Part shown: positions 16,902 to 25,113 of the stretch, piece after piece
How the letters are laid out: each line of letters begins with the position of its first letter
Numbering within the stretch: position 1 is the stretch's first letter
Assembly: GCA_019689635.1 (NCBI GenBank)
Contig: JADGHB010000027.1
Span: 1 to 33,609 of the forward strand
DNA length: 33,609 bases
Direction: 5' to 3'
Source: Nevskia sp.
Lineage (GTDB): Bacteria > Pseudomonadota > Gammaproteobacteria > Nevskiales > Nevskiaceae
Notes under the pieces: model-generated
Told to the model about the DNA's origin: nothing
Database searches by the model: none
Seen by the model: the letters and a program-made list of their open reading frames with translations, nothing else
Translations under genes and position numbers: made by a program

Positions 16902-19550
16902 ATGGGACAGACGCCGGCAGAACTCGAAAACGATCGCGCAGGCCGCGGTGCGCGCGTGCTGCGGGCCTGGGTCGGCGCGGTGCAGCGCCGCGCGCCTTGG
17001 GTCGTCGCCGCGGCGCTGCTCGCCACGGCGGGCCTGGCCTGGTATGCCGCCACGCACCTGTCGGTGGACACCGACACCGAGCACATGCTGTCCGCGCAAC
17101 TGCCCTGGCGCCAAGCGCAGATGCGGCTCGACCGGCTGTTCCCGCGGCTCGACACCGGTCTGGTCGTCGTCATCGACGGCGAGAACGAGGAGCTGGCGGC
17201 CGACGCCCAGCAGCGGCTGGTGGCGGCGCTCGAGGCGCGGCCGCAGCTTTTCTCGGAAGTTTACGCGGCGGAAACCGATCCGTTCTTTCGCCGCAACGGT
17301 CTGCTGTACCTCGACACGGACGCCCTGCAGAAGCTTGCCGACGATCTCAACCAGGCCCAGCCTTTCCTCGGAGCGCTGGCGCAGGATCCGAGCCTGCACG
17401 GCCTGTTCACCCTGCTCGACCGCGCCGTCACCACGACGCAAAGCGAGGGCTTCGCCCTGGCGCCGGCGCTGGAGCGCGTCGCCGCGGGCGTCGACGCGGC
17501 GGTCGCCGACCGCTTCTACGCGCTGTCCTGGCAGAACCTGATCGGCAGCGGCGGCGCCGGACTGGAACCCAAGCGGCGCTTCATCGAGCTGCGCCCGCAC
17601 CGCGACTACGGCCGCCTGCTGCCAGCCGCGGCAGCCATCGACACGATCCGCGCCCTAGGGCGACAACTGCACATCGACGCGGCGCACGGGTTGCGCCTGC
17701 GCCTGACCGGTTCGGCCGCGCTGGAGCACGAGGAGATCCAGAGCGCGTTCGAAGGCGGCGTCATCGCCTTCAGCGCGGCGCTGGCGATGGTGGCGGCGCT
17801 GCTGTTCCTCGCCCTGCGTTCGGTGCGGCTGGTGGTCAGCGCCGTGCTCACCCTGGGCTGCGGACTGATCGCCACCGCCGCCTTCGCCGCCGCCGCGGTC
17901 GGGCATCTGAACCTCATCTCGATCGCCTTCGGCGTGCTGTACATCGGCCTGGGCATCGATTACGCGCTGTACCTGTGCATGCGCTACCGCGAACTGCTCG
18001 GCGAAGGGACGGCGGCGGACATCGCGCTGCCGCGAGCGGCCGGCGACGTCGGCGGCTTCATGGCGGTGTGCGCCGCCACCACGTCGCTGGGCTTCTTCGC
18101 CTTCATTCCCACGCCGTTCACCGGCATCGGCGAGCTGGGTCTGATCTCGGGCGCGGGCATGTTCGTGAGCCTGTTCGTCAGCCTCACGCTCCTGCCGGCG
18201 CTGATCCATGTCCTGCCGCCCGATCCCGCGCGCGCGCGCCTGCGCCGCGGCGGCGCAGGGCTGGGATGGCGCGTGCTGGACTGGCCGTATCGCCACGCGC
18301 GCGCGATCTGGATCGGCGCCGGGCTGCTGGCCGTGGGCGCGCTGTTCCTGGCGCCGCAGGCGCGCTTCGACAAGGATCCGCTGGATCTGCGCGATCCGAA
18401 CAGCGAATCGGTTTCCACCTTCCGCGACCTGCTGCGCGATCCCAACATCCCCACCCTGGCCGTGTCGGTGCTCACCGACGGCGCCGCGCAGGCGCGGGAA
18501 CTGGCGACCAAGCTCGCCAGGCTGCCGCTGGTCGCGCATGCGCTGACCCTGTCCGACCTGATCCCCGACGACCAGGACGCCAAGCTCGCCATCCTCGACC
18601 AGCTCAACCTCACGCTGGGCCCTGCGCTGGCCACCGGCAGCGGTCCGCTCACGATCGCCGCGCGCGCCGACGACTACGCCGCCATCGACCAGTTCGCTCA
18701 GGATCTGCCCGCTTACGCCGCGCGCCGCTCGGGCGCGGACCGCGAGGCGGCACGCAGACTTCAGACCGCGCTGCAGGGACTCGCCGAGGCGTGGAGCAAG
18801 GGCGACGCCGCCGCGCACGACGCCCTGCTTGCGCGTCTGCGCCAGGCCTTGCTCGGCACCCTGCCGCAGCACATCGACGCGCTGCGCGAGGCCTTGGCGG
18901 CCCAACCGGTGACCGAAAAAGATCTGCCGCCGGCGCTGGTCGAGCGCTGGAAGAGCGCCGACGGCACCTATCGCATCGAAGTCTGGCCCAAGGAAGTGCT
19001 CGATAACACCGCGGCGATGGAACGCTTCGTGGCCCAGGTACGCACCGTCGCCCCCGACGCCGCCGGTGGACCGGTCGGCTATATCGAATCCGGACAGGCG
19101 GTGGTCCACGCTTTCCGCCTCGCCTTCCTGTATTCCTTCGTCGCCATTACCCTGCTGTTGATCGTCCTGCTGCGCAGCTTCGCGGACACCCTGCTCGTGT
19201 TGATCCCGCTCGCTCTGGCGATTCTGCTGACCCTGGCCGGCATGGTGTTGTTGCGCGTGCCGTTCAATTTCGCCAACGTCATCGCGCTGCCGCTGATCCT
19301 CGGCGTGGGCGTGGATTACGGCGTGTACCTGGTGCAGCACGGGCGCGCCCGCAAGGGTAACCTGCTGCACACCGGCACCGCGCGCGCGGTGTTGTTCGGC
19401 GCGCTGATCACCGTGGCCAATTTCGGTAATCTCATGCTCGCGCGTCACCCCGGCATGGCCAGCATGGGCCTGCTGCTGACTTTGGGCCTGACCATGACCT
19501 TGCTGTGCGCGCTGGTGCTGCTGCCGAGCTTGCTCGCGCGCCGCAGGTGA
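16902..19550 (+). CDS. hpnN: HpnN-family RND (MMPL) transporter
   Basis: An 882-residue inner-membrane RND-superfamily protein. HpnN moves hopanoids to the outer membrane in studied bacteria. Two MMPL halves are seen: a first helix at about 32-50, a large periplasmic loop beginning TDTEHMLSAQLPWRQAQM, helices near 290-460, a second periplasmic loop, and helices near 745-880. HpnN hallmarks include FFRRNGLLYLDTD and QPFLGALAQDPSLHGLF in the first loop, and FNFANVIALPLILGVGVDYG near the end. The ATG at 16902 has GGGAG upstream. No squalene-hopene cyclase or other hopanoid genes are in the window, so the lipid it handles is inferred from family resemblance. Confidence 0.9.
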   Translation: MGQTPAELENDRAGRGARVLRAWVGAVQRRAPWVVAAALLATAGLAWYAATHLSVDTDTEHMLSAQLPWRQAQMRLDRLFPRLDTGLVVVIDGENEELAADAQQRLVAALEARPQLFSEVYAAETDPFFRRNGLLYLDTDALQKLADDLNQAQPFLGALAQDPSLHGLFTLLDRAVTTTQSEGFALAPALERVAAGVDAAVADRFYALSWQNLIGSGGAGLEPKRRFIELRPHRDYGRLLPAAAAIDTIRALGRQLHIDAAHGLRLRLTGSAALEHEEIQSAFEGGVIAFSAALAMVAALLFLALRSVRLVVSAVLTLGCGLIATAAFAAAAVGHLNLISIAFGVLYIGLGIDYALYLCMRYRELLGEGTAADIALPRAAGDVGGFMAVCAATTSLGFFAFIPTPFTGIGELGLISGAGMFVSLFVSLTLLPALIHVLPPDPARARLRRGGAGLGWRVLDWPYRHARAIWIGAGLLAVGALFLAPQARFDKDPLDLRDPNSESVSTFRDLLRDPNIPTLAVSVLTDGAAQARELATKLARLPLVAHALTLSDLIPDDQDAKLAILDQLNLTLGPALATGSGPLTIAARADDYAAIDQFAQDLPAYAARRSGADREAARRLQTALQGLAEAWSKGDAAAHDALLARLRQALLGTLPQHIDALREALAAQPVTEKDLPPALVERWKSADGTYRIEVWPKEVLDNTAAMERFVAQVRTVAPDAAGGPVGYIESGQAVVHAFRLAFLYSFVAITLLLIVLLRSFADTLLVLIPLALAILLTLAGMVLLRVPFNFANVIALPLILGVGVDYGVYLVQHGRARKGNLLHTGTARAVLFGALITVANFGNLMLARHPGMASMGLLLTLGLTMTLLCALVLLPSLLARRR

Positions 19551-19583
19551 CTGGCGATTCGGCGAATGCCGATCCTGCGCAAA

Positions 19584-19592
19584 TGGTAATAT
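19584..19592 (+). promoter_or_regulatory. Extended -10 promoter of tRNA-Ser
   Basis: TGGTAATAT, an extended -10 element (TGn plus TAATAT), ends 10 bases before the tRNA. I see no good -35 at the right distance, which the extended -10 could make up for. Transcription would start about 19599. Confidence 0.6.
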
Positions 19593-19602
19593 TGGAAAGT
19601 CG

Positions 19603-19695
19603 GGAGAGGTACCGAAGCGGTCATAACGGCGCCGACTCGAAATCGGATGGGGGCTTAACCGCCCCACGTGGGTTCGAATCCCACCCTCTCCGCCA
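19603..19695 (+). tRNA. tRNA-Ser (anticodon CGA)
   Basis: A 93-nt class II tRNA: acceptor arms GGAGAGG/CCTCTCC, anticodon stem CCGA/TCGG with loop CTCGAAA giving anticodon CGA (reads UCG), a long variable arm (GGGGGCTTAACCGCCCC), T-arm GTGGGTTCGAATCCCAC and encoded CCA at 19693-19695. Confidence 0.97.
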
Positions 19696-19703
19696 GGCTT
19701 AGA

Positions 19704-19821
19704 GGCAAGGGCCGACTGCTCGGCCTTGCCGCCGCAACGAGCGCGCTTCCGCTCGTCGGCTCACCGGGTTTCGCTGCTGCGCAGCGTGACTTGGCGCGCA
19801 AAACCGCGCAGAAACCCCGGT
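19704..19821 (+). other. Folded non-coding stretch after tRNA-Ser
   Basis: Three inverted repeats follow one another. 19704-19715 pairs with 19720-19730 (one bulge); it has no T-run, so it is not a classical terminator. ACGAGCG/CGCTCGT pair at about 19738-19756. A larger fold closes 19763-19772 on 19811-19821 (10 pairs, one bulge) around two inner hairpins (19773-19777/19781-19785 and 19794-19798/19805-19809), making a three-way junction. No coding gene is evident from 19696 to 20095. Confidence 0.45.
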
Positions 19822-19911
19822 AGAAGATTAGGCTAATGACCGCGGGCCACCAGGCCGCGTCGCCGATTCGCACGGGCGATCTTGCGCGGCAGGCCACGGT
19901 CTAAAAGTTCT

Positions 19912-20045
19912 CCGGAAGGTCCAGACCTGGACTTTTTCCGGTCGCTCCGGAAGGGCGCGACGAACCGAGACGTTCCCGCGAGCGCGCGAGGCGCTCGCTC
20001 GCGGTGGGTACCTGCGGGTGCCCAGCGCAGGCGGATGAATCACGA
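19912..20045 (+). repeat. Structured dispersed repeat, copy 2
   Basis: Shares GGACTTTTTC and GGTCGCTCCGGAAGGGCGCGAC (one stretch, 19929-19961) with the copy at 11130-11265, and has the same three-hairpin layout: 19912-19922/19929-19941 (loop AGACCT), 19977-19984/19996-20003 and 20006-20012/20017-20023 (one G-T pair). Stems 2 and 3 differ in sequence from copy 1 but still pair. It ends GGCGGATGAATCACGATTTT, similar to the end of copy 1, and lies in the leader of mltF. Confidence 0.7.
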
Positions 20046-20095
20046 TTTTTTCTTCGCCTGCCCCTCATCCACCCTAGGAGAACCGCTGTTTTCCG

Positions 20096-21565
20096 ATGTC
20101 CGCCGCGATCCGTCCATTGGTGATACTGGGCCTGTGGCTGCTGTTGGCCAGCCTGCTGGGGCTGTCCACCTGCTCGCCCAAGCTCGATGCGCTGGCGCGC
20201 GTGCGGCATGCCGGCGTCTTGCGCGTGGCCACCACGAACACTCCGACCACTTGCTACGACGGCGCGCGCGGCAAGACCGGCTTCGAATGCGATCTGCTGG
20301 CCGGCCTGGCCCGCCAGCTCGGCGTGCGCGTCGAGCTCACGTTCTACGACAGCACGCCGGCGGCGCTCGAGGCGTTGTTCGAACACCGCGCGGACCTCGC
20401 AGCCGCGGGCGTCGATATCACTCCCGAACGTGGAAAACAGTTTCGTTTCGGCCCGCCGTTCCAGCACGCGGTGCTGGAGCTGGTCTATCGCGCCGGCAGC
20501 CAAGCCCCGCGCGATCTCTCCGAGCTTGCCGGGCATCTGGTGGTGGTCGCGCACAGCAGCGCGGAGGAGCAATTGCTGGCGCTCAAACGACATTACCCCC
20601 GGCTTCAATGGACCACGGCGGCGCCGGGGGACGACAGCGAGGACCTGCTCGCCCAGGTGGCGGAAGGCCGCATCGACTACACCGTGGCCAATTCCGATCT
20701 GGTCGCGCTCAACCAGCGCTTTTATCCGCAGCTGCGCGTGGCTTTCGACGTGTCCGACCTGCAGAACATCGCCTGGGCGCTGCCGCGCGACGGAGACGAC
20801 AGCCTGTATCTTGCGGTGCAGAACTACTTCCAGACCCTGGGCGACGTGGAGCTCGCCAAACTGCGCGACCGCTATTTCGCGGCGGCGGCCCAGGCCGACT
20901 ATCTGGGCGTCAGCCGCTTCATCGCCGACGCGCAGCAGAAGCTTCCCCGAGTGCGCCCCTATTTCGAGCGGGCCGCGCAACGCTACGGTTTGGACTGGAA
21001 ACTGCTCGCGGCGATCGGTTATCAAGAGTCGCGCTGGGATGCGCAGGCCGTGAGTCCGACCGGCGTGCGCGGCATCATGATGCTGACGGTGAGCACCGCC
21101 ACCCACCTCGCGGTCGGCGATCGCAGCGACCCTCAGCAGAGCATCGAGGGCGGCGCGCGCTACTTGAGCGAGATCCTCCAACAATTGCCACCGCGGATCG
21201 AGCAACCGGACCGGATCTGGATGGCGCTGGCCGCCTACAATCAGGGCATCGGCCACCTGCTCGACGCGCGCGCCCTGGCGGCCCGCCGCGGAGGCGATCC
21301 CGACAGCTGGATCGACGTGCGCGACGCCCTGGCGCTCTTGTCGCACGAACGCTATTACCAACAGGCGCGCTACGGCTACGCGCAAGGGCGGGTGGCGGTG
21401 GCCTACGTGACCAACATCCGCAACTACTACGACATCCTGAAATGGATGACCCAGCATCCCGAGGCGCCCGTGCCGACGGACAATCTGGAAGCGCTCGCCG
21501 ACCCGCTGCCGCTCAAATCAACAGGCGCGCCACGATTTGCCCGCGGCACAGGTGGCTTTCGATGA
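20096..21565 (+). CDS. mltF: Membrane-bound lytic murein transglycosylase F
   Basis: MltF cleaves peptidoglycan between MurNAc and GlcNAc with formation of 1,6-anhydroMurNAc. The 489-residue protein has an N-terminal hydrophobic segment (about 7-25), a solute-binding-protein-like domain (about 35-270; RVATTNTPTTCYDGARG, FRFGPPF), and a lysozyme-like SLT domain (about 285-475). The catalytic glutamate is E311 in GYQESRWDAQAVSPTG; MMLTVSTA and LAAYNQGIGHLLDAR are typical of the family. The segment LSTC near the signal end is a poor lipobox. AGGAGA lies 15 bases before the ATG, rather far. The 3' end overlaps the convergent ferredoxin gene by 53 bases. Confidence 0.95.
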   Translation: MSAAIRPLVILGLWLLLASLLGLSTCSPKLDALARVRHAGVLRVATTNTPTTCYDGARGKTGFECDLLAGLARQLGVRVELTFYDSTPAALEALFEHRADLAAAGVDITPERGKQFRFGPPFQHAVLELVYRAGSQAPRDLSELAGHLVVVAHSSAEEQLLALKRHYPRLQWTTAAPGDDSEDLLAQVAEGRIDYTVANSDLVALNQRFYPQLRVAFDVSDLQNIAWALPRDGDDSLYLAVQNYFQTLGDVELAKLRDRYFAAAAQADYLGVSRFIADAQQKLPRVRPYFERAAQRYGLDWKLLAAIGYQESRWDAQAVSPTGVRGIMMLTVSTATHLAVGDRSDPQQSIEGGARYLSEILQQLPPRIEQPDRIWMALAAYNQGIGHLLDARALAARRGGDPDSWIDVRDALALLSHERYYQQARYGYAQGRVAVAYVTNIRNYYDILKWMTQHPEAPVPTDNLEALADPLPLKSTGAPRFARGTGGFR

Positions 21566-21827
21566 GTTCGTCCACGTCGCGCTCGTCCACGCAGCGGTAC
21601 CACACGCCTTCGGGATAGACCACCACCGTCGGCCCGAGCTCGCAGCGATCCAGGCAGCCCGACTGGTTGATGCGGATCTTGCCGGGGCCGTCGAGGCCCA
21701 GCGCGCGCACGCGCTGCTTGCAGTAGTCGCGCAGGCGCGAGCCGCCCTTGTCGTTGCAGCACCCGCGCGGCGCGCCGGGCGGGCGCTGGTTGCAGCAGAA
21801 GAACACGTGCGTGCGGTAGTAACTCAT
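21513..21827 (-). CDS. Thioredoxin-like [2Fe-2S] ferredoxin
   Basis: A 104-residue protein of the thioredoxin-fold [2Fe-2S] ferredoxin family. The cluster ligands fit the family spacing: one of C11/C12, one of C23/C24, then C58 and C62 in NQSGCLDRCELGP. The run VVVYPEGVWYRCV after them is also typical. Doubled cysteines at the first two positions make the exact ligands uncertain. Such proteins carry electrons for unknown partners. It lies 19 bases downstream of lptE on... the opposite side: its start at 21827 precedes, on the minus strand, nothing but a 19-base gap after the lptE stop, so leuS, lptE and this gene form one row. It overlaps mltF tail-to-tail by 53 bases. Confidence 0.88.
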   Translation of the reverse strand: MSYYRTHVFFCCNQRPPGAPRGCCNDKGGSRLRDYCKQRVRALGLDGPGKIRINQSGCLDRCELGPTVVVYPEGVWYRCVDERDVDELIESHLCRGQIVARLLI

Positions 21828-21846
21828 CGGGAATCCCTGTGCAAGG

Positions 21847-22368
21847 CTAACCCGCCGCGGCCGGCGGTCGGCGCGCCAGCTCGGCCTCGAGGCGCAGCAG
21901 GATCAGCTCGGCCAGCTCGTCCTGCATGTACTGGCGCAGGCGCTCTTCCTCGGCTTCCTTGGCGAGGATCTCGCTCACGCTGAAGCTGTAGTCGCGCGAG
22001 ACGCCCTGCGCCTCGGGGGCGATCAATTCCTGGCCGCCGCTGCGCAGCTCGAAGGTCACGCGCGTGACCAGGCGATACTCGATGGCCTTGCCGTCCAGGC
22101 CCACCGACAGCACCTCGCGCGTCTCGGAGAGGTCGGTCAACCGCAGGATCGACCGGGCCTGGTCCGCCTGCGATTTCACCTCGCCGCCGCGCGCCCGCAG
22201 ACGCGCTTGCAGCGCGGTCTCCAGCGGCGGCGTGGTGACCTCGTAAGGCACCACCAGATCGATGTAAACCGAGCGCAGGGCGGCGGGCAGCGGCCGTTCG
22301 CCGACGAAATGGAACCCGCAGCCCGAGAGCAGGGCGCCCAGCGCGAGTGCGACGAGGGCGCGGATCAT
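21847..22368 (-). CDS. lptE: LPS-assembly lipoprotein LptE
   Basis: LptE plugs the LptD barrel in the outer membrane and helps place lipopolysaccharide in the outer leaflet. The 173-residue protein has the lipobox LSGC (C17) followed by GFHFVGERPLPAALRSVYID, a signature opening for the family, and the GVSRDYSFSVSEILAKEAEEE helix region. Length is normal. Its ATG overlaps the leuS stop codon by four bases (ATGA), the usual leuS-lptE arrangement of gammaproteobacteria. In E. coli holA follows lptE; here a [2Fe-2S] ferredoxin gene follows instead. The C-terminal tail (ARRPPAAAG) is probably disordered. Confidence 0.95.
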   Translation of the reverse strand: MIRALVALALGALLSGCGFHFVGERPLPAALRSVYIDLVVPYEVTTPPLETALQARLRARGGEVKSQADQARSILRLTDLSETREVLSVGLDGKAIEYRLVTRVTFELRSGGQELIAPEAQGVSRDYSFSVSEILAKEAEEERLRQYMQDELAELILLRLEAELARRPPAAAG

Positions 22369-24953
22369 GTCACCAGGTTCACCAGCTTGCCCGGCACCAC
22401 GATGCGCTTCTTGAGCGGCGCGTCGGCGACGAACTTGCGCACGTTGTCGTCCGCCAGCGCGGCGGCGACGACGGCGTCTTCCGCCGCATCGGCGGCCACC
22501 GTCACGCGGCCGCGCAGCTTGCCGTTGACCTGCACCACCAGGGTCACGGTCTCGACCGCGCGCGCCTCGGCTTCGGCCTGCGGAAAGGCCGCGTCGATCA
22601 CCGGCGTTTCATGGCCCAGCGCGAACCACAGCTCGTGCGCCAGGTGCGGCACGATGGGCGCGAGCACGCGCACCAGCGCCTCCAGCACTTCCTGCATCAC
22701 GGCGCGACCCTGGGGACTGGTGTCTTCGAAGCGCGCGGCCGCGTTGGCCAGTTCCATGCAGGCGGCGATGGCGGTGTTGTAGCTGTGGCGGCGCTCGAAG
22801 TCGTCGCCGATCTTGGCCAGCGCGTCGTGCAGCCTGCGCCGCAGCGCTTTTTGCGCCGCGTTCAACTGCGCGCGCGCCAGCGGCGGCGCGGGTCCGCGTT
22901 GCACATGAGCGTGCACCAGACGCCACAGCCGGCGCAGGAATCGCCCGGCGCCTTCGATGCCGGCGTCGCTCCATTCCAGGGTCGCCTCCGGCGGCGCGGC
23001 GAACATCATGAACAGGCGCACCGCGTCGGCGCCGTGCGCGTCGATGATGGTTTGCGGATCCACGCCGTTGTTCTTGGACTTGGACATGGTGCCCAGACCC
23101 GCGGCGACCAGCGGTTCGCGCGTGATCTTGTGCAGCGCGCGCAGCGGCGCGCCGTGCGCGTCGCGCTCGACCTCCACCTCCTGCGGCGAAATCCACTCGC
23201 GCCCGCCGCCCGGCGTCACTTTGTAGTAGGACTCGGCCAGCACCATGCCCTGCGTCAGCAGTCGCGTGAACGGCTCGCCGATGGTCAGCAGGCCCAAGTC
23301 GCGCATCAGCTTGGTGAAGAAGCGCGCGTAGAGCAGGTGCAGGATCGCGTGCTCGATGCCGCCCACGTATTGATCCACCGGCAGCCAGTAGCCGGCGCGC
23401 GAGTCGAGCATCGCGTGCTCCTGATCGGCGCAGGCGAAGCGCGCGAAATACCAGGACGAGTCCACGAAGGTGTCGAAGGTGTCGGTCTCACGCCGCGCTT
23501 GCTTTCCGCACTGTGGACAATCGCAGCGGTAGAACGCCGGGTCGCGCGCCAGCGGATTGCCGCGCCCGTCCGGGACTTTGTCCTCGGGAAGCACGACCGG
23601 CAACTGGTCCTCCGGCACCGGCAGCGCGCCGCAGCGGTCGCAATACACGATGGGGATCGGACAACCCCAGTAGCGCTGACGCGAAATGCTCCAGTCGCGC
23701 AAGCGGTAATTCACCTGCCGCCGGCCGCGCCCCAGCGCTTCCAGCCGGGCCGCGATGGCCTCGAACGCCTGCCCGAAATCCAGGCCGCTGAACTCGCCGG
23801 AGTCGAACAGGATGCCCTTGTCCACGTAGGCCGCCTGCGAAACGTCCGGCGGCCCGGCGTTGCGCGCCGGCGCGATCACCGGCTTGACCGGCAGTCCGTG
23901 CTTGCGCGCGAACGCCCAGTCGCGCTGGTCATGGGCCGGCACCGCCATGACCGCGCCGCTGCCGTAGGTCATGAGCACGAAATTCGCCGCCCACACCGGG
24001 ATGCGCGCGCCGGTCAGCGGATGGAGCGCGTCGATGCCCAGCGGCACGCCGCGCTTTTCCATCGTCTCCAGCGTGGCCTCGGTCACGTCGCTCTTGCGCG
24101 CCTCCTCGACGAAGACGGCCACGCGCGGATCGCGGGCGGCCGCCTCGAGCGCCAGCGGATGCTGGACGGCCACGGCCATGTACGTCACCCCGAACAGCGT
24201 GTCCGGACGCGTGGTGAACACGGTCAGATGCTTGGCCCGCTCGGCGAGCGGGAAGTCGATCTCCAGACCCTCGCTGCGGCCGATCCAGTTGGCCTGCATG
24301 ACGCGCACCGCCTCCGGCCACTGCTCGAGCCGCTTAAGTTCCGCCAGCAGCTCGTCGGCATAGGCCGTGATTCTCAAGAACCACTGCGGCACCTCGCGCT
24401 GCTCGACGAGGGCCCCGCTGCGCCAGCCGCGGCCGTCGATCACCTGCTCGTTGGCGAGCACGGTCTGGTCCACCGGATCCCAGTTCACCAGCGCGTTCTT
24501 GCGATAGACCAGGCCGCGCTTGAACAACTGCACGAAGAACCATTGCTGCCAGCGGTAATAGCGCGGCTCGCAGGTGGCGAGGCGGCGCGACCAGTCGTAG
24601 GCGAAGCCGAGCTGCTTGAGCTGGGCGCTCATCGCCTCGATGTTGGCATGGGTCCACTGCGCCGGCGGCAGGCCGTTCTTGAGCGCCGCGTTCTCCGCCG
24701 GCAGGCCGAAGGCGTCGAAACCGATCGGCTGCAGCACGTTCTTGCCGCGCATGCGCTGGTAGCGGGCGATCACGTCGCCGATGGTGTAGTTGCGCACGTG
24801 CCCCATGTGCAGCCGGCCGCTGGGATAGGGAAACATGGACAGGCAGTAGAACTTCTCGCGCGCGGGATCCTCCTGGGCGCGGAACGAAGCGTGGGCATCC
24901 CAGTAGGCCTGCGCGGCGCGCTCGACCTCGCGGGGTGAGTATTCGGCTTGCAT
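22365..24953 (-). CDS. leuS: Leucyl-tRNA synthetase
   Basis: Charges tRNA-Leu with leucine. The 862-residue protein has the class I motif HMGH (49-52, in [15 protein letters not shown]), a CP1 editing domain with [17 protein letters not shown] and [16 protein letters not shown], a zinc-ribbon-like segment (CDRCG, then CDCPQCGK), the KMSKS loop present as [12 protein letters not shown] (MSKS from residue 623), and an anticodon-binding end ([21 protein letters not shown]). The first lysine of KMSKS is replaced by threonine. The ATG at 24953 gives the normal length and start ([11 protein letters not shown]); the ribosome site is weak. It is the first gene of the leuS-lptE-ferredoxin row. Confidence 0.98.
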   Translation of the reverse strand: MQAEYSPREVERAAQAYWDAHASFRAQEDPAREKFYCLSMFPYPSGRLHMGHVRNYTIGDVIARYQRMRGKNVLQPIGFDAFGLPAENAALKNGLPPAQWTHANIEAMSAQLKQLGFAYDWSRRLATCEPRYYRWQQWFFVQLFKRGLVYRKNALVNWDPVDQTVLANEQVIDGRGWRSGALVEQREVPQWFLRITAYADELLAELKRLEQWPEAVRVMQANWIGRSEGLEIDFPLAERAKHLTVFTTRPDTLFGVTYMAVAVQHPLALEAAARDPRVAVFVEEARKSDVTEATLETMEKRGVPLGIDALHPLTGARIPVWAANFVLMTYGSGAVMAVPAHDQRDWAFARKHGLPVKPVIAPARNAGPPDVSQAAYVDKGILFDSGEFSGLDFGQAFEAIAARLEALGRGRRQVNYRLRDWSISRQRYWGCPIPIVYCDRCGALPVPEDQLPVVLPEDKVPDGRGNPLARDPAFYRCDCPQCGKQARRETDTFDTFVDSSWYFARFACADQEHAMLDSRAGYWLPVDQYVGGIEHAILHLLYARFFTKLMRDLGLLTIGEPFTRLLTQGMVLAESYYKVTPGGGREWISPQEVEVERDAHGAPLRALHKITREPLVAAGLGTMSKSKNNGVDPQTIIDAHGADAVRLFMMFAAPPEATLEWSDAGIEGAGRFLRRLWRLVHAHVQRGPAPPLARAQLNAAQKALRRRLHDALAKIGDDFERRHSYNTAIAACMELANAAARFEDTSPQGRAVMQEVLEALVRVLAPIVPHLAHELWFALGHETPVIDAAFPQAEAEARAVETVTLVVQVNGKLRGRVTVAADAAEDAVVAAALADDNVRKFVADAPLKKRIVVPGKLVNLVT

Positions 24954-24981
24954 CGGGGCGGATCGGGTGGCGGGAGCGCGT

Positions 24982-25012
24982 AGTTTAGACGGCCGGCGCG
25001 GCTTGCTAAACT
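24982..25012. promoter_or_regulatory. Symmetric divergent promoter pair, leuS / UDP-GlcNAc dehydrogenase
   Basis: AGTTTAG and CTAAACT form an inverted repeat that can be read as a promoter on either strand. Plus strand: TTTAGA (24984-24989), 17 bases, TAAACT (25007-25012). Minus strand: TTTAGC (25010-25005), 17 bases, TAAACT (24987-24982). Each hexamer has about four consensus bases. The leuS leader would be about 20 nt and that of the dehydrogenase about 95 nt. The two promoters would exclude each other. Confidence 0.45.
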
Positions 25013-25113
25013 GCCCATCGAATGCGCGCTTGGCCGCTATGGTCCCGAGTAGGCCCTCTGCGGCGGCAAGCCCGCCAACCGGTTCGACCTTGGCCTGTGG
25101 TCCACACGCCTCC

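Noticed and set aside
17655-19667. Long minus-strand open frame opposite hpnN
   Set aside because: Gln/Arg/His/Gly-rich composition without motifs; antisense shadow of a well-supported RND transporter.
19704-19730. Hairpin after tRNA-Ser as a terminator
   Set aside because: Strong stem but no T-run after it, so it is kept only as a folded element.
22347-24938. Open frame of over 860 codons opposite leuS
   Set aside because: leuS has all synthetase motifs on the other strand; this frame has low-complexity Arg/His/Gln content and no family resemblance.
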